Shown here: piece by piece, positions 25,931 to 33,661 of the stretch
How positions within the stretch are numbered: position 1 is the stretch's first letter
Layout: each line of letters starts with the position of its first letter
NCBI RefSeq assembly: GCF_028682175.1
Contig: NZ_JANHKS010000021.1
Location: 1-64,000 of the forward strand
Length of the DNA: 64,000 nt
Source of the DNA: Pseudomonas putida
GTDB taxonomy: Bacteria > Pseudomonadota > Gammaproteobacteria > Pseudomonadales > Pseudomonadaceae
Direction: 5' to 3'
Program-made: the position numbers and the translations under genes
The notes under the pieces: generated by a model
Told to the model about the DNA's origin: nothing
The model's input: the letters and a program-made list of their open reading frames with translations, nothing else
Database searches by the model: none

Positions 25931-26585
25931 AGCCCGCTCCCCGTACGGTCTGGATCACTGGCGTGGCAAGGCCTTCGATCTTCTTGCGCAAGCGCCCGAT
26001 GTGCACCTCGATGATGTTGGTGCCCGGATCGAAGTGATAGCCCCAGACTTCCTGGAACAGCATGGTGCGGGTGACCAGTTGCCCGGCGTTGCGCAGCAGG
26101 TAGGTCAACAGCTTGAATTCGGTGGGCAGCAGGGCGATGGGGGTGCCGTCGCAGGTCAGGCGCTGGTCGATCAGCTCAAGCTTGAGGTTGCCCAGGCACA
26201 GGCAATGATCGGCGCCGGTGGCGGCGGGGTTGCGCAACAGCACTTCGAGGCGCGCCACCATCTCGACCATGGAAAACGGTTTGGTCAGGTAATCGTCACC
26301 ACCGGAACGCAGCCCGCGCACGCGCTCGTCCACATCCGACAGCGCACTGATCATCAGCACCGGTGTCTGGATATTGAGCTGGCGCAGGGTGCTGACGATG
26401 GTCAGGCCGTCGAAGTCCGGCAGCATACGGTCCAGGGTAATGACGTCATGACCGCCGGCAATGGCCAGCGACAGGCCCTCGCGGCCATTGTCGGCCCATT
26501 GGGTGGTGAAGCCGTGGGCGGCGAGTTCGGCGATGATGCCCTGGGCGGTGACCTCGTCATCCTCGATGACCAACGCTCGGTTCAT
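25908..26585 (-). CDS. OmpR-family response regulator
   Basis: A 225-residue regulator. The receiver has phospho-acceptor Asp52 (VITLDRMLPDFDG) and Lys101-region LTKPF; the winged-helix output domain ends VRGAGYVLVEKD. It forms an operon with the overlapping kinase gene and is divergent from the ModA-like gene. The intergenic region holds the motif copy at 26659, compatible with autoregulation and control of both neighbours. Confidence 0.9.
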   Translation of the reverse strand: MNRALVIEDDEVTAQGIIAELAAHGFTTQWADNGREGLSLAIAGGHDVITLDRMLPDFDGLTIVSTLRQLNIQTPVLMISALSDVDERVRGLRSGGDDYLTKPFSMVEMVARLEVLLRNPAATGADHCLCLGNLKLELIDQRLTCDGTPIALLPTEFKLLTYLLRNAGQLVTRTMLFQEVWGYHFDPGTNIIEVHIGRLRKKIEGLATPVIQTVRGAGYVLVEKD

Positions 26586-26658
26586 GGGGTGCTCCGGTTG
26601 GGATGACCGGCCATTGTACGGTCATCGGTACCCAAAACTGGACCGCCATAGGGCAAAC

Positions 26659-26673
26659 TAAACTTTTCTTAAC
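26659..26673 (+). promoter_or_regulatory. Shared promoter motif, copy 2 (regulator / ModA-like gap)
   Basis: TAAACTTTTCTTAAC is identical to the copy in front of dacC. It is followed by CTGGGTTAA, giving a direct repeat TTAAC-N4-TTAA of the spacing seen in OmpR-family sites. It lies 73 bases before the regulator start and 69 before the GTG of the ModA-like gene. Confidence 0.65.
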
Positions 26674-26742
26674 CTGGGTTAATGCTCGATGGGGCAGCTC
26701 TGGGTTAGCGTTCGACCCTTTACCCCCGAGGAAGCACCCTCT

Positions 26743-27546
26743 GTGAGACGTTCATTGACGGCCCTGGTGCTGGGCCTTTCGTTGCTGTGCTGCAGCCAGA
26801 CTCAAGCCGCAGCGCCTGCAAAGACATCTGTAAAGTCAGCTGCAAAAACACCGCCCGTCACCCTGACGCTGTTCAGTGCCGATGCCATCACCGCCGCCGT
26901 GCAGAGCCTGGTCACCGAATATGAAACCGTCAGCGGGACGAAGCTTGCGGTGGTGCAGTTCTCCGAGGCGTCGCGTCAATCCACCGGTGCCGAACTGGCG
27001 GCGGCCCAGGCGGCAGATGTGGTGCTCAGCGCCCGTTCGACCATGGACACCCTGGTGGCCCAGGGGCGAGTGGACAGCGCGTCGCGGATCGATTTCGGCA
27101 AATCCTTCATTGCCGTAGCCGTGCGCGCAGGCAGCGCCAGGCCGGATATCGGCAGCCAGGCAGCGTTTCGCGAGACCCTGGTGAGTGCGCCGTCAGTGGC
27201 GTATTCCAACAACGCCAGCGGCATGTACCTGACCCACTGGCTGTTCCCGCACATGCAGTTGCCCGAGGATTTCAAGAACAGACTGGTGGAGGGGAATTCG
27301 GCCGGTGAAACCGTGGCCAGGGGAGAGGCGCAGATTGGGCTGCAGCAGATGAGCGAGTTGAAATCGGTGAGCGGCATCGAGGTCGTCGGCCTGATTCCCG
27401 ACGCGCTCCAGCAGATGAAGCTCTACTCGGCAGGCCTTGTCAAAGGCAGTCCGCACCCGGCCGTGGCCGCGGCGCTGCTCGCCTGGTTGCGCTCCGGCGC
27501 CTCGAGCAAGGCCGTGGAACGAGGCGGGCTGATGCCGCTGCGCTGA
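26743..27546 (+). CDS. Periplasmic ModA-like substrate-binding protein
   Basis: A 267-residue exported protein; signal peptide about residues 1-25 (LCCSQTQA-AAP), which includes a double Cys but no clean lipobox. The body resembles ModA-type extracytoplasmic solute-binding proteins: LTLFSADAITAAVQSLV at the start, ADVVLSARSTMDTLVAQG, and PHPAVAAALLAWLRS at the end. No permease or ATPase gene is adjacent. The start is a GTG with ribosome site GAGGAAG 8 bases upstream. It is divergent from, and probably controlled by, the two-component system. Confidence 0.8.
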   Translation: MRRSLTALVLGLSLLCCSQTQAAAPAKTSVKSAAKTPPVTLTLFSADAITAAVQSLVTEYETVSGTKLAVVQFSEASRQSTGAELAAAQAADVVLSARSTMDTLVAQGRVDSASRIDFGKSFIAVAVRAGSARPDIGSQAAFRETLVSAPSVAYSNNASGMYLTHWLFPHMQLPEDFKNRLVEGNSAGETVARGEAQIGLQQMSELKSVSGIEVVGLIPDALQQMKLYSAGLVKGSPHPAVAAALLAWLRSGASSKAVERGGLMPLR

Positions 27547-27557
27547 GGGACACGATT

Positions 27558-27635
27558 TCAGAACTGCCCGACACCTGCCAATGCAATGGAGAAGGAAACA
27601 ATCAGCATCAGCAGAATGGTCATGTTGATGGACAT
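27558..27635 (-). CDS. Putative 25-residue membrane peptide
   Basis: An ATG-initiated frame that encodes 25 residues, one hydrophobic helix (MTILLMLIVSFSIALAGVG). It is convergent with the ModA-like gene, its stop being 12 bases past that gene's stop. Upstream AAGGA lies 9 bases before the ATG. No family recognised. Size and lack of comparison make this tentative. Confidence 0.4.
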   Translation of the reverse strand: MSINMTILLMLIVSFSIALAGVGQF

Positions 27636-27769
27636 CGGGGGCAATCCTTGTTCGGGTTTTCGAGGTTGCCATGATCCTGAACTGCGCCGGCAAAATGAAC
27701 GGCGATCTTGCGTATGTTGGTTATCGATACAATCGATAGTTTGAAGGGTTGATTGCGCGGGGATGTGTC

Positions 27770-27837
27770 CGTAGCAGTCCGGCTTGCCGGCGTCGGCGCC
27801 TTCAAGATCGCTCCCGCGGGCAAGCCCGGCTGCTACG
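27770..27837. repeat. REP pair (variant arms)
   Basis: Arms CGTAGCAGTCCGGCTTGCCG and GGCAAGCCCGGCTGCTACG form an inverted pair with a short spacer. With the next element it fills most of the 350-bp gap 27636-27985, in which I see no gene other than the possible peptide. Confidence 0.85.
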
Positions 27838-27879
27838 GATGATTTGAGTGTTCGCAAGATTCGTGTCTCACCCCGGCCC

Positions 27880-27962
27880 CGTAGCAGCACGGCTTGCCGG
27901 CGGGGGCGTACTCAAGAACGCTGACGCCGGCAAGCGGAACGCCGCCCGGTCGTGCTGCTACG
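27880..27962. repeat. REPIN with interrupted right arm
   Basis: The left arm is standard (CGTAGCAGCACGGCTTGCCG). The right arm reads GCCGGCAAGC, then about 14 extra bases GGAACGCCGCCCGG, then TCGTGCTGCTACG. In the other copies these parts are contiguous. Confidence 0.8.
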
Positions 27963-27985
27963 AGGCTGTGGCGATTGCGAATCCC

Positions 27986-29794
27986 TCAAAAACTCCTGAA
28001 CATCTCCCAGAACGACGCACCCACCCCGACGATGCTTTCCCCGGCAATCAACCCGGCGGCGGCGGTGATTGCGAACCGTTCGGTGAGGCTGGGCCAGCGG
28101 CGGCTGACGATCCAGGTCAGCAAGGCGCCAAGCCCCATCATCAGCGAGGTTGACGCGGGCAACACGAACGCCAGCCCCAGTGCCGCAGTGCTCGGCAGCC
28201 AGCGAGCCAGGCGTTGCGGCAGCAGGCTGTCCAGCGTCCCCAGCAGTACGCCGGCCAGCGCGCCCAGGAAAATCGCCCAGCCAATCTCTGGCGACAGCGA
28301 TTCCAGCCCATGGGTCAGGGTTTGCGCCACGGCCTTCCAGGTGGCAACGGCTGGGGCCGGCCATTGCTCGGTCAGCAGCATGTGCTGCGGATCGGGAATC
28401 AGCGCCATGTACACCAACACCCCCACCACGCTGCCGATGAAGATCCCGATGCACTGCGCCACTACCTGTTTCTTCGGCGTTGCGCCAATCGCCAGGCCCA
28501 CCTTGAAATCGTTCATCAGGTCCGTGGACTGACCGGCCGCGCCGCCGGCGGTATTGGCGCTCATCAGGTTGATCGGCACCTGACCGGGGGCGATCAGCCC
28601 GAAGGTCAGTTGCGACAGCTTGCCAATGGCGCCAATGGGCGCAATTCCAGTGGCACCCACCACCCGCGCCGCCACCACCGCAAGACAGATCGCCAGCGGA
28701 ATGCTCAGCAAGGCCATCCACAGATCGATTCCGAACAGCGCCGCTTGCAAGCCCACCACCAGCGCAATGGACAGCAGCAGCCCCAGCGCGGGACCAGCCG
28801 AGAAAGGCGCCTTGGCCTTAGGCGTGTCGCTGGCCGACACACGCCTCGGTGCCTTGAACAACCGCACCGCCAGAGCGGTGAGCGTCGAACACACCATCAG
28901 GCTCACACCGGGCCACAACAACCACTCCACCAGTTTGGCGAACTGCGGCCCGCTGGCATCAGGCGCTAGCAGCACCCAACCGTGCCCGATCAGCCAGGGC
29001 GCCAACCCACCCCAGGCCAGCAGCGCGCCGAACAGCAGCGTCAGCCCGACACGAATGCCGATGATCCCGCCAAAACCTACCAGCAATAGTGACGGATCGA
29101 GGGTGAAGGTCAGCCGTTCCAGTTGCGCCGTCGGCGCCCAGCGCGGGATGGCCCAGATGAAGCCATCCACCCACTTCACCAACCCCGACAATAACGCCGC
29201 GCCGAACAACACCTTGATCCGCACTACTGCCTCCTGGCCATGGCGGTAGATGTGCTGCAGGGTTTCCAGCGTTGCCATGCCCTCGGGAAATTTCAGGCCG
29301 TGATCGTTGAGCAGGGAAGGGCGCAGGTACCAGGCGATCCAGATGCCCAGAAAACTCACGGAAAACACCCAGGCCATCATCGGCACCGGGTCCAGTTGCT
29401 GGCCGGTAAGCAAGGTGTAGGCGGGAATCGGCGCCACCAATCCCCCGGAAATGATCGACGCGGCAGCCGAAGCCACGGTCTGGTTGATGTTGCTTTCATG
29501 CAGCGTCCAGGCCGGCAGCTTGCCGTTGCGCCGCGCCAGGCTCTGCCACAGGCCAAAGCCCACCAGCAGCGCGATGATCGACATGTTGAACGACCAGCCG
29601 ATCTTCAAGCCCGCGTACACGTTCGAGGGGGTCAGCAGGATACCCAGCACGGCGCCGGTGAGTACCGCGCGCGGGCTTAGTTCGCGCTCGATGCGGATGT
29701 CTTGCGGCGGCATTGCAGCGTGGCGACCCGGTGCTTTCTCAAAGCGCTTGAGTAGTGGAGGATCGTCACCGAGGTTTTCGGGCACAGTATTCAT
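27986..29794 (-). CDS. OPT-family oligopeptide transporter
   Basis: A 602-residue, very hydrophobic protein with about 14-16 membrane segments. It has the OPT features LTPSNVYAGLKIGWSFN near residue 60 and a Gly/Pro-rich SGGLVAPIPAY block. OPT members import peptides or metal-chelate complexes by proton symport. The ATG at 29794 has AAGGA directly against it, an unusually tight ribosome site, and a degraded IS66 tnpB begins 9 bases upstream, so the original promoter may have been displaced. A GTG at 29821 is an alternative start. Confidence 0.87.
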   Translation of the reverse strand: MNTVPENLGDDPPLLKRFEKAPGRHAAMPPQDIRIERELSPRAVLTGAVLGILLTPSNVYAGLKIGWSFNMSIIALLVGFGLWQSLARRNGKLPAWTLHESNINQTVASAAASIISGGLVAPIPAYTLLTGQQLDPVPMMAWVFSVSFLGIWIAWYLRPSLLNDHGLKFPEGMATLETLQHIYRHGQEAVVRIKVLFGAALLSGLVKWVDGFIWAIPRWAPTAQLERLTFTLDPSLLLVGFGGIIGIRVGLTLLFGALLAWGGLAPWLIGHGWVLLAPDASGPQFAKLVEWLLWPGVSLMVCSTLTALAVRLFKAPRRVSASDTPKAKAPFSAGPALGLLLSIALVVGLQAALFGIDLWMALLSIPLAICLAVVAARVVGATGIAPIGAIGKLSQLTFGLIAPGQVPINLMSANTAGGAAGQSTDLMNDFKVGLAIGATPKKQVVAQCIGIFIGSVVGVLVYMALIPDPQHMLLTEQWPAPAVATWKAVAQTLTHGLESLSPEIGWAIFLGALAGVLLGTLDSLLPQRLARWLPSTAALGLAFVLPASTSLMMGLGALLTWIVSRRWPSLTERFAITAAAGLIAGESIVGVGASFWEMFRSF

Positions 29795-29802
29795 TCCTTG
29801 GA

Positions 29803-30163
29803 CTATACCGAATTGGGCCACGAATCGCGGCGCAAAACCTGATGAGGACGGTTATGCCAGAGGTCAAAGCTGCCGACCATCCAGTTGATTTGCTGGGAGG
29901 TGGAAGCTCGCCTCTGCGTCACGTGGGGCGACGTTTTTAAACGTTTGGATTTCAAGCATTTGAGCCATAGGCAGAAGCCGTTGGTTCACAGTACAAGATC
30001 TTCATGCGGTTGCGCGGCTTGTTGAGGAAAACAACAAGCACTGGGTCAAAGACCGCGACCTTGATATGCAGCTCGACCAACCCCGCCAAGCCGTCAAGGG
30101 ATTTTCGAAAGTCGACGGGCTTGGGTAAAGACAGACATTTTCGACTTTTGCATCGGGTCGCAT
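29803..30163 (-). pseudogene. Degenerate IS66-family tnpB (Orf2) relic
   Basis: Read across three frames, the minus strand gives the IS66 Orf2 protein: VMRPDAKVENVCLYP, then VDFRKSLDGLAGLVEL...FDPVLVVFLNKPRNRMKILYCE, then NGFCLWLK and QQINWMVGSFDLWHNRPHQVL. At least two frameshifts separate these blocks, so no functional product is made. No IS66 tnpA or tnpC and no terminal inverted repeats are visible nearby. The relic abuts the OPT gene at one side and an SDR fragment at the other. Confidence 0.85.
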
Positions 30164-30213
30164 CACGACGAACGGGCTCCTTAGAAAATCGAGAGCACAG
30201 CATCGAGCATCAG

Positions 30214-30432
30214 ATGAAAGCTTGGAATGTAGGGGGCATGCATCGCTTGTACATCGATCAGGAAAACTTGGCCGACGAGAAGCTCGCCTATATAAGCTCA
30301 CGCACACCACTGGGTCGTCTTGGCCAGCCAGAGGACGCCGGTCCCATCGTGTCTCTGGCCTCAGAAGTGGCCGGATACGTGACTGCCGCATCTTTGCTGG
30401 TGGATGGCGGTCGGTTTGTGAATTTGCCGTAA
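30214..30432 (+). pseudogene. C-terminal remnant of a short-chain dehydrogenase
   Basis: The last ~50 residues (LADEKLAYISSRTPLGRLGQ, then PEDAGPIVSLASEVAGYVT and LLVDGGRF) are the typical SDR C-terminus, ending at a normal stop. The Rossmann GxxxGxG half and the Tyr-x-x-x-Lys catalytic site are absent; upstream sequence is unrelated and joins the IS66 relic. The gene was probably destroyed by the insertion or a later deletion. Confidence 0.82.
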
Positions 30433-30500
30433 GTGGGGCCCATCTCGTTACCCTACTTCCAAGAGGGTGCGGGGAATTCGTTTACCGAAATCTTCCTGAT

Positions 30501-31796
30501 TTATCGGCGGAAGATTGCAAGGACATGCACTAGCTGATTGTACTTGCCGAGCAGCCAGCCTGTGCATTCGGTTACTGAGTCTCGTGCCGCATCGACCATC
30601 CAAAATATTTCGTTGGTTTTCACCAAGAAAATATGCCATGTCACAAATGTAAACAGGAACGACAAGATGATAAGAATCCAAGCCATTCGCAAGTTGAGTT
30701 TACAGTCGGATTTCAGGCTGTCGAATATCGCCTTTACTTCGAGGAATAGTCTAGGCAGCTCAAGTTTGAATCGTTTTTCTTTCTGCATTATTTCGGATTC
30801 GATCGATTTAATAGCAAGCATTTGGCTTCTGATAAGCCATACGATAATAACCAAGAAAAACAGTGAGGAGGCCATGATGGAGGAATTTACTATCACGTAA
30901 TTGGCGTCACCTTCGTCCTTTAATTGTGTTGTCGCCAATATTGTAGATGCGGGGATGGCAAGAAGCTTGCCTTGTATTCCAATAAGCAATCCGTTCAGCT
31001 TGACACTAAAGTCTCGTTTTTGCTCTTGGAGTTTTTCCAAATCGTTTTGGAATGAGAAGCCCGAGACGAATAATTCGTAGTTGTGTTGCGCGTTATTGAT
31101 TATTTCTGCACTGTGAAGGAGGAAGTGCCCAAGTCGCTGATTTTCATCGCATGCTTTTAAGCTGGATAATAACGCGTTGCGTAAAATACGTTTTTTTTCG
31201 GATGAGTGTAGGGAGTCTGCGAAAAGCTCCTTGAGGCCGTCGATTGCGACTTTGACGGACTCCGATGATCGATGGATCGTTTCAGTCGCGACTGTGTAAG
31301 GTATCGTTATTTTACTATCGTAGTTGCTCAGCACAAAACGTCCATCGAGGGTTTCTACAATGGTTTCCGTCTGTAGGTGTTTGAGCAAGTCAGAGGCTTT
31401 GACGATGGAAGGTCTATCGCATTCGGCTATTGAAGAATCCCATGACTTGTAGCCGGTTTGTGTGAGTGCAAAATTTTCAGGCAGTGAATGAATATTGGCA
31501 ATTGAAAGCAAGTCTTCATCATTTTTTGCAAGGGCGCACTGCCAGCCTCGCGGCGGAGAAATTTCAACGGAGAATTCGAGGTTTGGGCCGATATCCGTAA
31601 TAGAAGTGATCCGTGAGCCGATACGAAATTGGATCTCTGTAAAGTCTGACTCATTGAGCTTTTTTACTAGCTCAAATGTTCGCTTGGAACCAGTTAGCTG
31701 GCCATGCAGTTTTCCGCCGTTCCAGCCAAGCTTTGCCAACGTGCAAAGCTCCAAAATTACTTCCAAGTCTTGGATTGCTATAATTGTAGTCGGCAT
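30501..31796 (-). CDS. Membrane protein of unknown function, coupled to an NdpA-like gene
   Basis: A 431-residue protein I do not recognise. The N-terminal ~290 residues are soluble, with a helical, charged part at about 170-265. Two membrane helices follow at about 300-322 and 370-392, with a basic, coiled-coil-like segment between them (about 325-365) and a 35-residue tail. Its ATG overlaps the stop of the NdpA-like gene (TGATG). Composition is clearly AT-richer than the surrounding core genes, suggesting acquisition. The topology (large soluble N-domain, paired helices) would suit a membrane effector, but that is speculation. Confidence 0.8.
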   Translation of the reverse strand: MPTTIIAIQDLEVILELCTLAKLGWNGGKLHGQLTGSKRTFELVKKLNESDFTEIQFRIGSRITSITDIGPNLEFSVEISPPRGWQCALAKNDEDLLSIANIHSLPENFALTQTGYKSWDSSIAECDRPSIVKASDLLKHLQTETIVETLDGRFVLSNYDSKITIPYTVATETIHRSSESVKVAIDGLKELFADSLHSSEKKRILRNALLSSLKACDENQRLGHFLLHSAEIINNAQHNYELFVSGFSFQNDLEKLQEQKRDFSVKLNGLLIGIQGKLLAIPASTILATTQLKDEGDANYVIVNSSIMASSLFFLVIIVWLIRSQMLAIKSIESEIMQKEKRFKLELPRLFLEVKAIFDSLKSDCKLNLRMAWILIILSFLFTFVTWHIFLVKTNEIFWMVDAARDSVTECTGWLLGKYNQLVHVLAIFRR

Positions 31797-32815
31797 CAAA
31801 ATTTAGGTATCGCTGCTTTGATATGCTCAGGAATCTTGGTGATGACCAAGTTCTCATCAGCATTCAAATAGATCGTTTTGTTCTCGAGGGCTGTTTGCTC
31901 GAATGATAAGGTGTATTCTTTATTGGGGCCCGCCACTCGGTATTTAATCAACTGCTTGAGGTATTTGGATACAGGCTCGAACTCTGATGGTATTTCAATT
32001 TTGTGTTCTGTCAGATAATTAATGAAATTCTTCGGGTCGCCGGGCTCAAGTTGGTTGGCGACTTCATTTAGGGTGATAGGTTCATTGTTGGCTATTTTAA
32101 TGTCCGCCCACTCTTGTATCGCGCGACGACTGGCGAGGGCTTCATCCTCGCTTTTGTAAAGTTCGCAGTAGTTTTTAATGGCGGCGACAAGCTGCTGAGT
32201 GTGTTTTGATGGGTCAAGGTATGCATTTTCATCAATCCCAAGAAAAGTTTTGAAATACCCCACAACCGTATCTTTTCTACTTTTTCCTTTTAAAAACGAC
32301 ACATGAGGAGAGTTGTCATCTTCGTCGTGAGTCGCCCAACGAGCAAGATCAATATTTGCAGCGAAGTGGAGCTTGTCAATGTCTAAAGTATCAATCTCTT
32401 CAAGGTCTAGCTCATCGTTAATACCAATACCCTTGGCGTTTTTAATTAAAACCACCATCAGGTTGGGTGTTTCATCAATGAGGTAGTCGATGATGGTTAG
32501 AAACCCTCCTGTCGAAGCTGGCTCTTTGCTCATCTCATTTTGAAGCTGAGCAAGTGCATCTCTCGAATACTTATAGAAATCCAGTTCTCCGCTTGTGTAT
32601 TGCTTGGTCTTCGTATCAAACCAGCTGGCAGGTAAGATTCGAGCATATGCCATATTGCCTTCGCCCTGATAACTGGAGAGAATGCTCTCTACAAGCTTAT
32701 TAGCTCGTGCGTCGGGCAAGTCAATCTGCTTTTCTCGCGGGACGACAGTAACCAACTTATTGTGTTGGATGGTTTCGATCTTGTGGAAAACAAATCCTTT
32801 GAGAACTGCTAGCAT
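31796..32815 (-). CDS. NdpA/YejK-like nucleoid-associated protein (NA37 family)
   Basis: A 339-residue protein with the YejK/NdpA pattern: FLTIIDYLID..LMVVLIKNAKGIGINDELDLEE, then LDIDKLHFAANIDLARW at about residues 145-165, and a VSFLKGKSRKDTVVGYFKTFLGID block. YejK binds the nucleoid in E. coli. This copy is divergent, AT-rich and in an accessory island, so it is not the housekeeping version. It is the first gene of a two-gene unit with the membrane protein. Ribosome site AAGGAAG precedes the ATG. Confidence 0.82.
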   Translation of the reverse strand: MLAVLKGFVFHKIETIQHNKLVTVVPREKQIDLPDARANKLVESILSSYQGEGNMAYARILPASWFDTKTKQYTSGELDFYKYSRDALAQLQNEMSKEPASTGGFLTIIDYLIDETPNLMVVLIKNAKGIGINDELDLEEIDTLDIDKLHFAANIDLARWATHDEDDNSPHVSFLKGKSRKDTVVGYFKTFLGIDENAYLDPSKHTQQLVAAIKNYCELYKSEDEALASRRAIQEWADIKIANNEPITLNEVANQLEPGDPKNFINYLTEHKIEIPSEFEPVSKYLKQLIKYRVAGPNKEYTLSFEQTALENKTIYLNADENLVITKIPEHIKAAIPKF

Positions 32816-32995
32816 GGGCTTCCTTATCGTTTCCCATCAAATATGAGGGCGTTTTAAACGTTTCATTTGTGAATTAATAACGAATAATGGCACGAAGCCA
32901 CTCTCAGATAAAGCGCTTTTCATCTGTTTTTAGCTGTCTTGTCAGTCACCGCCAAGATGGTGCTCTGACTCAGTAAAAAGAATGCTGCGCATCCA

Positions 32996-33661
32996 TCACC
33001 ACGAGTCATAGGGAATCCCGAACTTGTCGATGTAGGCTTGAGATTCAGGCTCCAACTCCAGCGCATAACGCCCGTTGGAGCGTCCTAAGTCAGGGCCTTT
33101 CGTGACTACTGCGCCTTGCACGCGACTCACTTCAATAGGGTCGAGGCAACCACCATGCAGCCAGGTCTTGGCAACGCCTCCGGGTGCTAAACCCACGGTA
33201 ATCGCCTCCCTATAGCCCGTGATCCATTTGCCATCAGCCTTGCAAAATGCTCGCTCACCTTTGACCATCGCTTTGCGAATGGCCTCAGGTATTTCGATGT
33301 AGGCCTGGTAAGTCTGGGGTTCTGCCAACGATTGCCAGCGCACGTAGATGAAGCGAGGAAGATTTGCCCCTGAAACCTGTTTGCCGGCCCCCGCGCCAGG
33401 GCGCTGTGGCCAACCGTTCGGTCTTCCCTTCAGATTCGGTGGGGTCTGAATCGCTGCCACCCCGCTCATCGCACGCTTGAACCACCTGTCCTTGATATCG
33501 ACGACATCGGCGGTTTCGATCCACACTTCCATATAGTTGGGGGCGAAGAACCCCAGTCGCCACGAATCGTAAGGAAGCGGCGAGGCGTGACCGGGATTAC
33601 TGCTGCATCCGATGAGGACCATTATCAACAGCAGCCACAATGCTGTTTTGCGTTTATTCAT
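32996..33661 (-). CDS. DUF2931 lipoprotein, probable immunity protein for the adjacent phospholipase effector
   Basis: A 221-residue lipoprotein: signal peptide with lipobox LIGC (Cys19), followed by a DUF2931-type domain (LPYDSWRLGFFAPNYMEVWIE; RFIYVRWQSLAEPQTYQA). DUF2931 lipoproteins are commonly encoded beside type VI lipase (Tle) effectors as periplasmic immunity proteins. The start overlaps the end of the effector gene by 8 bases, so it is translated from the same message. The C-terminus repeats YDSW, as in the N-terminal YDSW. Confidence 0.83.
   Translation of the reverse strand: MNKRKTALWLLLIMVLIGCSSNPGHASPLPYDSWRLGFFAPNYMEVWIETADVVDIKDRWFKRAMSGVAAIQTPPNLKGRPNGWPQRPGAGAGKQVSGANLPRFIYVRWQSLAEPQTYQAYIEIPEAIRKAMVKGERAFCKADGKWITGYREAITVGLAPGGVAKTWLHGGCLDPIEVSRVQGAVVTKGPDLGRSNGRYALELEPESQAYIDKFGIPYDSW

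Noticed and set aside
30004..30213. N-terminal part of the 142-codon plus-strand frame ending in the SDR tail
   Set aside because: This part is antisense to the IS66 tnpB relic and has no SDR features; only the C-terminal part is a gene remnant.
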